Of a stretch of 7,197 nt of DNA, positions 1 through 5,243 are shown one piece after another (the stretch's first letter is position 1; each line of letters opens with the position of its first letter). The notes under the pieces were generated by a model. The model was not told where the DNA came from and ran no database searches. It saw only the letters and a program-made list of their open reading frames with translations. The position numbers and the translations under genes were made by a program. Source of the DNA: Paracoccaceae bacterium (GTDB lineage: Bacteria > Pseudomonadota > Alphaproteobacteria > Rhodobacterales > Rhodobacteraceae); the NCBI GenBank assembly GCA_026709725.1, contig JAPOSK010000096.1, forward strand, positions 1,378-8,574, in the 5' to 3' direction.

Positions 1-507
1 CTGGGTCCCAAGCGAGAATGTACCCCCAGGCTCAATCCGCAGGCGTCGTGCCAGTTCCGGCTTCATGATGGCACCGGGTACGCCATCAACGCGTGTCAAT
101 GCCGCCGCCAGATCCACAGCCGGATCAAGATCCACTGCGCCAACCAGCGGGTAGGCGCTGTCGACAGCCTTGATCTGGGTCAGGGCACGTCGTTTTGTTC
201 CCTGCTCAGCGACGGCCATGGATCGGAACTCAACGATTTCGGAGAGTTCAGCGGCCACCTGCCGGAGCCATTCCCGTTCCTCCTCATCGGCAAATCGGTA
301 TGTGAACTCCACCTGGGCGTCACCACCAAGCAGCCGGGCGCCGGCTTTGGCCAGCCCGTGTTCAATGCCGGCCCGCACGGTGCCAATTGCCGTGATTGCC
401 ATGACACCGAGTGCCAGACATGCCAGAAAAATCCAGAAGCCGTGCGTGCCGCTCCGGAACTCACGGAATGCCAGTCGGACAACACGCCTTGCAGGAGATT
501 CAGGCAT
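1..507 (-). CDS. ybbP: FtsX-like ABC transporter permease, N-terminal part (cut by window edge)
   Basis: This reading frame is open from an ATG at 507 to the left edge, giving 169 codons with no stop. The protein begins MPESPARRVVRLAFREF, a basic cytoplasmic head, followed by a hydrophobic segment at about residues 24-45 (FWIFLACLALGVMAITAIG). An extracytoplasmic region follows with the motif ARLLGGDAQVEF near residue 57, typical of the YbbP branch of FtsX/MacB-like permeases. Full family members are around 800 residues with several more membrane segments, so most of the gene lies outside. The ATG overlaps the stop of the ATPase gene by 8 bp (500-507), which implies one operon and translational coupling. 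In the known YbbA-YbbP family the pair forms a type VII (MacB-like) ABC complex; its substrate is not established here. The partner and order (tesA divergent, ybbA, ybbP) support the call more strongly than the partial sequence alone. Confidence 0.88.
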   Translation of the reverse strand, partial: MPESPARRVVRLAFREFRSGTHGFWIFLACLALGVMAITAIGTVRAGIEHGLAKAGARLLGGDAQVEFTYRFADEEEREWLRQVAAELSEIVEFRSMAVAEQGTKRRALTQIKAVDSAYPLVGAVDLDPAVDLAAALTRVDGVPGAIMKPELARRLRIEPGGTFSLGTQ

Positions 508-1183
508 CCGGTTGCGGCTTCAACCGACCATCCATGATGCGGACAACGGTGTCACACCTCTCCGCAAGAGTCCGTGAATGGGTTACCATGACCAGCGTGC
601 CGCCGTGTTGTGCCCGCATTGCAAACAGGAGGTCCATGATCGCCTGCCCGGTCGTCTGATCAAGATTCCCGGTCGGTTCATCAGCCAGAATCAGTTGCGG
701 ACCGTGAACCATGGCCCGGGCAATCGCGACACGCTGCTGCTCACCACCCGAGAGCTGGGCAGGATAGTGACCGGCGCGGTCAGCAAGTCCCACAGACTCC
801 AGCAGGACCGAGGCCCGCTCAAAAGCATCGACGCGCCCGTCCAGCTCCAGGGGAAGTGCGATGTTTTCCCTGGCTGTCATGGTCGGGATCAGATGAAAGG
901 ACTGGAAGACAACACCGATACGGCTGCGTCGCAATCGATTGAATGCGCGGTCCGGTATCGATCTGATGTCCTGGCCGAAGAGCCGAATGATGCCCGCAGT
1001 GTGTATCTCAAGGCCGGCCATAAGCATCAACAGGGATGATTTTCCCGACCCGGACGGCCCCGTGATCGCCACTGTTGTCCCTGACCTGACATCAAGCGTA
1101 ATTCCATTTATAATGTTGACCGGACCGGCATTGCCGTCAAGCCGGAAATGGACCGCATCAAGTTCCAGGAGTGGATCGGACAT
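500..1183 (-). CDS. ybbA: ABC transporter ATP-binding protein, YbbA/LolD/MacB type
   Basis: A complete 227-residue nucleotide-binding subunit, a normal length for the LolD/MacB/YbbA group. All ATPase motifs are visible: Walker A GPSGSGKS at residues 42-49, Q-loop Gln94 in VVFQSFHLIP, signature LSGGEQQR at 144-151, Walker B LILADEP at 164-170 followed by TGNLD, and the H-loop histidine at 202 (VMVTHS). It should sit on the cytoplasmic face and energise the permease encoded immediately downstream, whose start overlaps this stop by 8 bp. The ATG at 1183 gives the family-typical start MSDPLLELDAVHF; only a weak AGGG lies upstream. A possible promoter (TTGACC at 1242-1237, 18-bp spacer, TAGGCT at 1218-1213, - strand) lies at the start of tesA, but its -10 is poor. 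The divergent tesA neighbour separates YbbA from LolD as the better family assignment. Confidence 0.95.
   Translation of the reverse strand: MSDPLLELDAVHFRLDGNAGPVNIINGITLDVRSGTTVAITGPSGSGKSSLLMLMAGLEIHTAGIIRLFGQDIRSIPDRAFNRLRRSRIGVVFQSFHLIPTMTARENIALPLELDGRVDAFERASVLLESVGLADRAGHYPAQLSGGEQQRVAIARAMVHGPQLILADEPTGNLDQTTGQAIMDLLFAMRAQHGGTLVMVTHSRTLAERCDTVVRIMDGRLKPQPDA
1086..1114 (+). promoter_or_regulatory. Near-consensus sigma-70 promoter reading toward tesA
   Basis: CTGACA at 1086-1091 (5 of 6 to the -35 consensus) is followed by a 17-bp spacer and a perfect TATAAT at 1109-1114. The spacing is optimal and the orientation points to tesA. Transcription would begin near 1121 and leave a leader of about 105 nt before the ATG at 1226. 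The promoter lies entirely within the N-terminal coding part of the oppositely oriented ATPase gene. No better promoter fits in the 42-bp gap between the two starts. Transcription here is inferred from sequence only. Confidence 0.65.
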
Positions 1184-1225
1184 GGAGAAACCCTACAACA
1201 AGATCAGCAGGAAGCCTAACGACAA

Positions 1226-1870
1226 ATGATCAATCCGGTCAAGTCCCTGATCCTGCCAGCACTGCTTGCCATCACAGGATGGCCGGTCAGTGCGGAAACG
1301 CGTGTGCTTGTTGCGTTTGGGGACAGTCTTGTTCAGGGTTTTGGCGTCTATCCGGAGGAGGGACTTGTGCCGCAACTCGAACAGCGTCTGCAGGCAATGG
1401 ATCTTGATGTGACTGTACGGAATGCGGGTGTCTCAGGTGACACTTCCGCTGGCGGAGCGGCCCGCCTGAACTGGATCCTGACACCCGATGTGGATGGTGT
1501 GATTGTTCTCTTTGGAGGCAATGACCTGTTGCGGGGGCTTTTGCCGGAAATGACGCGGGAAAATATCGACACAATCCTCAAAGCCCTGCAGGAGCGATCA
1601 ATCCCCACGCTGCTTGTTGGTCATGAGGCCCCGGAAAACTACGGGCCTGAGTACAAACACGAATTCGAGCAGATCTTCAGCGATCTTGCAGCAACCCATC
1701 AGACACTCTTCTACCCGCGGTTTTTTGCCGCCATTGATACAGGCGATGACCGGAACGCCGCCCGTCTCCAATACCTGCAGGATGATTTTCTTCATCCGAA
1801 TGCCGATGGGTTTGCCCGAATCGCCGATGATCTTCTCCCGCTCATCGTTCAGCTTCTCGACCGGATGTGA
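1226..1870 (+). CDS. tesA: Arylesterase / multifunctional acyl-CoA thioesterase I, SGNH hydrolase (TesA)
   Basis: A complete 214-residue exported hydrolase. The four SGNH blocks are present: AFGDSLVQGFG with nucleophile Ser34, NAGVSGDTSAGG around residues 67-77 (oxyanion glycine), FGGNDLLRG with Asn99, and DDFLHPNADGF with Asp187 and His190 completing the triad. The first 23 residues form a signal peptide ending VSA before ETRV, so the enzyme is probably periplasmic. Family members hydrolyse esters and acyl-CoA or phospholipid-derived thioesters; the actual substrate is not readable here. The ATG at 1226 is preceded by AGGAAG about 12 nt upstream, a somewhat long distance. The gene is divergent from the YbbA-type ATPase with a 42-bp gap, the arrangement commonly seen for tesA. 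The promoter at 1086-1114 inside the neighbour probably drives it. No clear terminator follows. Confidence 0.95.
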   Translation: MINPVKSLILPALLAITGWPVSAETRVLVAFGDSLVQGFGVYPEEGLVPQLEQRLQAMDLDVTVRNAGVSGDTSAGGAARLNWILTPDVDGVIVLFGGNDLLRGLLPEMTRENIDTILKALQERSIPTLLVGHEAPENYGPEYKHEFEQIFSDLAATHQTLFYPRFFAAIDTGDDRNAARLQYLQDDFLHPNADGFARIADDLLPLIVQLLDRM

Positions 1871-1941
1871 TAGACTGGGGCGCATGACGGCCACAGCATA
1901 TGATGTCATGATGGCAGGAACCGCACTTACGGAGGACAATG

Positions 1942-2379
1942 ATGAAGACGACCGTTACCACCCTTGCGCTTGCCACGCTGATCATTCTGACGCCCCTGGC
2001 GACCACGCCTGCTGATCTGGAAAAGATGGCCGTTCGCCAATCCGCCATGAAATTCATCGGTGCCCAGATGCGCCAGCTGTCCGGCATGGCCCGTGGACAA
2101 TCCGATCTCAATGCGCCCTATGTGGCTGCTGTGGGAAGCAGTATCGCCATCATCGGTGATTCACTTTCCCTCTGGTTCGACGACCTGCCCGAAGGCTATC
2201 CCCATGCCGATTCAGAAGCCCTGCCCGTCATCGCCGCCAACCGGGATGCGTTCCTTGCACAGGCCGAAAAGATGGCTGATGCGGGGCGCGCAATGGCATC
2301 GGCACCGGACGCGCTCGCCGCATCATTCCAGTCTCTCTCATCAACCTGCCGTTCCTGCCATTCACAGTTTCGGATGTAG
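1942..2379 (+). CDS. Class II cytochrome c (cytochrome c'/c556-like), exported
   Basis: A 145-residue monoheme cytochrome. The haem-binding motif CRSCH lies at residues 136-140, six residues from the C-terminus, as in class II cytochromes c' and c556, which are four-helix bundles. Near the N-terminus, VRQSAMKFIGAQMRQL matches the first-helix pattern of the family, where a methionine (probably Met36) may act as distal ligand. The first 23-24 residues form a signal peptide, with cleavage likely near TTPA/DLEK. Two ATGs overlap the start (1939 and 1942). GGAGG at 1931-1935 lies 3 nt before the first and 6 nt before the second, so 1942 is preferred. The mature protein of about 120 residues has normal family length. 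The diheme cytochrome gene begins within 20 nt downstream, suggesting one operon. Its role is periplasmic electron transfer or NO/redox handling; the partner is unknown. Confidence 0.9.
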   Translation: MKTTVTTLALATLIILTPLATTPADLEKMAVRQSAMKFIGAQMRQLSGMARGQSDLNAPYVAAVGSSIAIIGDSLSLWFDDLPEGYPHADSEALPVIAANRDAFLAQAEKMADAGRAMASAPDALAASFQSLSSTCRSCHSQFRM

Positions 2380-2397
2380 TGCCCTTTGCCTGCCCTG

Positions 2398-3288
2398 ATG
2401 CGATGGAGTCTGCGATCGGTTCCAATTGCTGTCCTGGTCATCATCCTGGTGACCCTCTGGGCTGTCCACAAGGATCAGCGCGGCCTGCTTGACGATACAG
2501 CGGTGGCAGCCGGCCTGCCGCCCGATTTTGTACCGGACCTGCGCCGGGGCGAGGAACTTTATCATCTCGGTGGTTGCCTCAACTGTCACGCAGGTGCCGG
2601 AGATCTCCAATCGGTGCCAGCCGGGGGCACTCCACTCCACTCGGTTGTCGGGACATTCTATCCACCCAATATCACTCCCGATCCCGCGACCGGGATCGGG
2701 GCATGGTCCAACGCAGAGTTCATCAACGCAATGCGCCAGGGCCGGGCACCTGACGGGCGGCACTACTATGCCGCCTTTCCCTATCCCTACTATGTCATGA
2801 CATCCGTTGCTGATCTGGTTCACCTCAAGGCCCATCTCGACAGTTTCAGCCCCGTGACCAATCATACGCCGCCCCATATGCTGGATCTGCCCTTCTCGGT
2901 TCGACTGGGGAACCTCTACTGGAAAGCACTGTTCCATGAGCCGGTGGAATTTGTTGCCGCTCCGGATCAATCCCCTGAGTGGAATCTTGGCAATGCCATC
3001 GTCAACGGCCTCGGCCATTGCGGCATGTGTCACACGCCGAAGGGGATTCTCTTCAATGATGACAGGGACAGGCTCTTCGCCGGTGCACCCGCCCTCGACA
3101 ATCATGATACCGCCGCCCCCCGACTGGCCGGGCTTGATCCCATCAAGACGCTCAACGGTCTGGACGAGTGGTCCGGTGCCATCAGTGAAAACAGTCCCAT
3201 GCATGCAATCACGCTGGCCTTTTCGCAGCACCTGCCACCGGAATACGCACAGGCTGTTGCCATCTACCTCGCAGATCCGTTCCCGTAA
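2398..3288 (+). CDS. Membrane-anchored diheme cytochrome c
   Basis: A diheme c-type cytochrome of 296 residues from ATG 2398, or 300 from an in-frame TTG at 2386; neither has a clear ribosome binding site, so the start is uncertain. Numbering from the ATG, the first haem site is CLNCH at 60-64 and the second CGMCH at 208-212. Candidate axial methionines are Met134 (YYVMTS) and Met268 (ENSPMH). MRWSLRSVP followed by a hydrophobic stretch to about residue 22 is an uncleaved anchor or signal peptide. NITPDPATGIGAWS, FPYPYY and GLGHCGMCHTP are hallmarks of the COG2010 mono/diheme cytochromes that pass electrons from periplasmic dehydrogenases to the respiratory chain. The stop of the class II cytochrome gene is only 6-18 nt upstream, so translation may be coupled. 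No dehydrogenase gene is adjacent, so the electron donor cannot be named. Confidence 0.92.
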   Translation: MRWSLRSVPIAVLVIILVTLWAVHKDQRGLLDDTAVAAGLPPDFVPDLRRGEELYHLGGCLNCHAGAGDLQSVPAGGTPLHSVVGTFYPPNITPDPATGIGAWSNAEFINAMRQGRAPDGRHYYAAFPYPYYVMTSVADLVHLKAHLDSFSPVTNHTPPHMLDLPFSVRLGNLYWKALFHEPVEFVAAPDQSPEWNLGNAIVNGLGHCGMCHTPKGILFNDDRDRLFAGAPALDNHDTAAPRLAGLDPIKTLNGLDEWSGAISENSPMHAITLAFSQHLPPEYAQAVAIYLADPFP

Positions 3289-3342
3289 ACCTCCTGACGA
3301 TACACGGGTGTTCATGCCGCATCCGGGATCGCGCCCTCCGGG

Positions 3343-3417
3343 GTCATGGCGGCAATCGGTTGCCGGTCATGACAGGATGTCCCTGTCACCGCCCCTGCCA
3401 AACCTCAGGGGCAGGGG
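3343..3417. other. Three consecutive hairpins after the cytochrome operon
   Basis: Three inverted repeats follow one another within 75 nt. The first has outer arms GTCATG (3343-3348) and CATGAC (3368-3373) and inner arms CGGCAA (3350-3355) and TTGCCG (3360-3365) with loop TCGG. The second is GACAGG (3371-3376) with CCTGTC (3382-3387), and it shares 3 nt with the first. The third is CCCCTGCC (3392-3399) with GGCAGGGG (3410-3417), an 8-bp perfect stem. None is followed by a T-run, so a simple intrinsic terminator is not shown. They may act as RNA 3'-end protection or factor-dependent termination for the cytochrome transcript. Confidence 0.5.
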
Positions 3418-3449
3418 ACATTCCTCTATCCACAGGCAGGAGATGAAAC

Positions 3450-4002
3450 ATGACACAGATGATGAGGACCGGGGCCGCGCGCTGGTGATGGCGGCTCTCC
3501 CCGCCGCCGCGCAGAGTCAGAGCGCCCTGTTCGATTTCGACCCCTGGTTCAACGGGCTGTCGACGATGCGCGTGCCGGAAGTGGAAATCACCATTCCGTG
3601 GCAGCCCGAACTGCTCAAAGAAGCGGAAGCGACGGATGCAGTGACAGCAAACGATATTCTTGTCCGCGCCAATATTTCGGAAGGAATTCCACCCTCGCGA
3701 CGGAGGATTTGCGGATCGGGATCTCGTTGACGACGGCCACCGGCCTGACCGGAGACGGATCCTCCAGTGGGCTCCCCGCAATAATCCGGGCGGGTCAGCG
3801 CAGTTCAGCTCCTGTTGTCGTCGTGGTCCCCGACGACAATATCGCCCACAGCTGCAACAAGCTCATCGTCAACCTGCGGTCCCTGTAACCCGACACATGC
3901 AGGATCGTGCCCTGCGTCAATGGCAAGGGGTTTGTGTATGTTCCCTGCACCGACAATGACGGCGGGAATCCCGGTGGGACGCTGAGCGGGGACTGTCGCT
4001 GA
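3450..4002 (+). pseudogene. Broken gene for a small secreted protein of unknown family
   Basis: No family is recognised. CAGGAG at 3436-3441 lies about 9 nt before an ATG at 3450, whose frame encodes MTQMMRTGAAR and then hits TGA at 3486. Shifting frame by one base near 3477-3480 gives a continuation, ALVMAALPAAAQSQS, that completes a textbook signal peptide (AAA/QSQS). That frame then reads FDPWFNGLSTMRVPEVEI and on to about 3677. There a second shift is needed to enter another open frame (TLATEDLRIGISLTTATG ... VVVVVPDDNIAHSCNKLI), which stops at TAA 3886-3888. Beyond that stop the same frame stays coding-like with four cysteines (TCRIVPCVNGKGFVYVPC ... GDCR) to TGA 4000-4002. Third codon positions are GC-rich in these segments, as in the intact genes. 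The picture is a decayed exported protein of about 180 residues; assembly errors could mimic some of the breaks. Confidence 0.5.
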
Positions 4003-4043
4003 CGGACACCCGCGGTCGACTCCGGATGCGTGCAGATCCCGCG

Positions 4044-4088
4044 GTCAGGGACGTCTGAACGTTGTCTGGCCCCTGACGCCCGCAGGGG
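4044..4088. other. Mutually exclusive hairpin arms after the broken gene
   Basis: GTCAGGG (4044-4050) can pair with CCCTGAC (4071-4077), a perfect 7-bp stem with a 20-nt loop. The same second arm, as CCCCTG (4070-4075), can instead pair with CAGGGG (4083-4088), a 6-bp stem with a 7-nt loop. The two structures cannot form together, the geometry of attenuators or switches. No T-run follows. Short GC-rich arms like these can arise by chance, so a function is only a possibility. Confidence 0.25.
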
Positions 4089-4131
4089 GTGACACACGGC
4101 AAGAGTGCAGTTGTGGGTCTGGGGGCGTGTT

Positions 4132-4145
4132 TTGATCCGGGTCAA
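4132..4145. promoter_or_regulatory. FNR/FixK/Dnr-type binding site (orphan)
   Basis: TTGATCCGGGTCAA matches the consensus TTGAY-N4-RTCAA of the FNR/FixK/FnrL/Dnr branch of CRP-family regulators at every fixed position. The dyad extends one or two bases on each side (TTTTGA ... TCAAAA, 4130-4147). Such sites control oxygen- or nitric-oxide-responsive genes, often cytochromes. Here no intact gene starts within a normal distance on either strand, so it may be a relic of a lost promoter, drive an unannotated RNA, or be a chance match. Confidence 0.5.
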
Positions 4146-4165
4146 AATCCAGGCTGAAATCAACC

Positions 4166-4203
4166 GATGATTGCAGGTCGAACCCCGGATGATTGCAGGC
4201 CGA
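4166..4203. repeat. 16-bp direct repeat with 22-bp period
   Basis: GATGATTGCAGGTCGA at 4166-4181 recurs as GATGATTGCAGGCCGA at 4188-4203, 15 of 16 bases identical. The start-to-start distance is 22 bp, about two helical turns. The pair sits 20 bp to the right of the FNR/FixK-type palindrome. It could be tandem operator half-sites or a small slippage duplication. It does not encode a recognisable peptide repeat. Confidence 0.6.
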
Positions 4204-4230
4204 TGCACATAGCGCCTGTTCAATCCCATG

Positions 4231-4255
4231 AAAAAGGGCGGCCCGAAGACCGCCC
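4231..4255 (-). terminator. Intrinsic terminator, leftward, with UUCG tetraloop
   Basis: Read on the - strand, GGGCGGTC (4255-4248), loop TTCG (4247-4244) and GGCCGCCC (4243-4236) form an 8-bp stem with one T-G wobble closed by a C(UUCG)G tetraloop, followed at once by TTTTT (4235-4231). This is a classical rho-independent terminator. It implies that a transcript runs leftward into it from positions above 4256, where only the coding-like remnant at 4324-4749 is visible. On the + strand the hairpin has no T-run, so it is not bidirectional. Confidence 0.85.
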
Positions 4256-4323
4256 GGTGTGTCCGTCAAGATCAGATCATCCACCGCCGTCGCATCTAGG
4301 CTGCGCCCGTGTCGCTTCGTTTT

Positions 4324-4749
4324 TCACTCTTTTCTGTTCGTCGTTGCCGCTGGTATGGAATGTTCCGGCAATGATCCTGCTGCACAGACAGTTGCGGATA
4401 TCAAGCCGGTCGCTTTCCTGGAGGCATCCACCGGCGGAACCGCCAGAGGGATGGGCATCAGGCTGTCTGTCATGTTGTAGCTTCTCCCCGTCATGAAACA
4501 GGCGGAGTCAAGGGGATTGGCAACCCCAGGGCCCGGCACGTTCGCCCAGAGAACGGCGTGATAGGGTGTCTTCGCCGTCACGGAAACGTTGACCGCTGTA
4601 TTGATCGAATCCTGATCATGCGGTGAAAGTTGTCGGGCACCCCGCACAACCCGGGTGCCATCTGCGCCGGACGGAACACGAGTCTGGAGATCCCGCCCTG
4701 AGAGACCTGGGTGGCAGGGGGTTCGGACCTTCGGGGAGTGTGCCGGCAA
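4324..4749 (-). pseudogene. Leftward coding-like remnant, unknown protein
   Basis: The frame is open for 141 codons from a TTG at 4749 to TGA at 4324-4326, but no ribosome binding site supports that start and the first 45 or so residues look non-coding (PKVRTPCHPGLSGRD). From about 4620 downward it reads like real protein, for example SINTAVNVSVTAKTPYHAVL, a VPGPGVANPLDSACF segment and SLMPIPLAVPPVDA, with GC-rich third positions, beta-strand-like alternation and two cysteines. It probably represents the C-terminal part of a secreted or surface protein whose 5' end has decayed. A strong leftward terminator 70 nt beyond the stop fits a former gene in this direction. The last 20 residues may also be altered by a frameshift, because another frame stays open across the stop. 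No family is recognised. Confidence 0.35.
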
Positions 4750-4811
4750 TCAGGACATGGGAGCGTGGCAGGATGCAGATGGATGGTGCGGGGTCAGGGA
4801 TGGTGCATTGA

Positions 4812-4967
4812 TTGGGGCCCGCCGGGCTTCAGATTAGTGACCGCGTCAGCCATCGAAGGTTCGGCACCGGAACGGTCCATGCCGTCAGTGCCCGGCGGAT
4901 CATGGTGCGCTTCGATGACAATGCATCGAGGATGGTCATGCAGAACTACCTGCACCGGGTCGCATGA
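4812..4967 (+). pseudogene. Fragment resembling the C-terminal tail of UvrD/PcrA-type helicases
   Basis: Between stops at 4809-4811 and 4965-4967 one frame encodes 51 residues, including ISDRVSHRRFGTGTVHAV, then IMVRFDDNASRMVMQNYLHR. The pattern GDRVxHxxFGxGTVxxV followed by a VxFDD strand is that of the small Tudor-like barrel at the C-terminus of UvrD/PcrA helicases; related short barrels occur in other nucleic-acid proteins. There is no ATG at the front (only a TTG at 4812) and no ribosome binding site. The helicase motor domains are absent upstream, where the sequence is non-coding in this frame. It is most likely a left-over 3' end of a deleted or rearranged gene, or alternatively a very small free-standing protein. 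The family match is by eye. Confidence 0.35.
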
Positions 4968-4972
4968 CCGCA

Positions 4973-5007
4973 GGCGCCCGATGGTGCCGGTCGCACCATC
5001 GGGCGCC
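4973..5007. terminator. 15-bp perfect hairpin between convergent reading frames
   Basis: GGCGCCCGATGGTGC (4973-4987) and GCACCATCGGGCGCC (4993-5007) are exact reverse complements separated by the 5-nt loop CGGTC. The hairpin begins 6 nt after the stop of the rightward helicase-tail-like fragment and ends 20 nt beyond the stop of the leftward DUF1127 gene. It could therefore end transcripts from both sides. Neither side has a T-run, so it may act as a factor-assisted terminator or as an RNA-stabilising 3' end. Confidence 0.6.
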
Positions 5008-5027
5008 GGGCGGGCCCGGCTGCCGCC

Positions 5028-5243
5028 TCAGCGCGCCGGGCGGGACTGCCCGGCAATCGAGGGGATGTCGTAGCGGGCGATGCCGAGATCATCGAGCTCC
5101 CGGTCGGTCAGCCTCTCCAGTGCGCGGCGGGTCCTGGCGGCGTTGCGATTCGCCATGATGCGCGCAAACAGCGCCTTCAGCGGGCGAACGACGACTCCAC
5201 CGGTAGAAATGGAGTTTCGGTATCCAAAATCCATGACGGCCAT
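5028..5243 (-). CDS. DUF1127 (YjiS-like) small basic protein
   Basis: The protein has 71 residues from the ATG at 5243. A longer in-frame start at 5291 exists, but AAAGG at 5255-5251 lies 7 nt before 5243 and the family usually begins near there, so the short form is preferred. The DUF1127 core is visible at about residues 34-62: NAARTRRALERLTDREL followed by DDLGIARYDIPSIA, with the conserved ELxDLGIxRxDI pattern. The sequence is arginine-rich and has no signal peptide or membrane segment, so it should be cytoplasmic. Some alphaproteobacterial DUF1127 proteins bind RNA and affect sRNA maturation or turnover; that role is not shown here. It is divergent from mrp. A weak candidate promoter, TTGAAT (5317-5312) with CAATAT (5295-5290), lies upstream on the - strand. 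The strong hairpin at 4973-5007 lies past its stop. Confidence 0.88.
   Translation of the reverse strand: MAVMDFGYRNSISTGGVVVRPLKALFARIMANRNAARTRRALERLTDRELDDLGIARYDIPSIAGQSRPAR

Noticed and set aside
180..485. A 101-codon - strand frame
   Set aside because: It overlaps the FtsX-like permease on the same strand in another frame; the permease frame has the family pattern and the operon overlap.
578..1039. A 153-codon + strand frame within the ATPase gene
   Set aside because: It lies opposite all the ATPase motifs and has no recognisable features.
1939..1941. The earlier ATG for the class II cytochrome
   Set aside because: It lies only 3 nt after GGAGG, too close; the next ATG at 1942 has a 6-nt spacing.
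2362..3315. A 317-codon open frame antisense to the diheme cytochrome
   Set aside because: It is the shadow of a GC-rich gene with two clear haem motifs; its sequence shows no recognisable domain or ribosome binding site.
3426..3434. CTATCCACA, an 8 of 9 match to a DnaA box
   Set aside because: It is isolated, with no cluster of boxes and no AT-rich unwinding region, so it does not indicate an origin.
3795..4229. A 144-codon - strand frame reading across the FNR-type site
   Set aside because: Composition is unlike protein (many Arg, Pro, Ser, His, Cys), there is no ribosome binding site, and the + strand frames here look more coding-like.
4711..5073. A 120-codon + strand frame across the 15-bp hairpin
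   Set aside because: It reads through the hairpin and the end of the DUF1127 gene and lacks any protein-like pattern; a different frame holds the helicase-tail-like segment.
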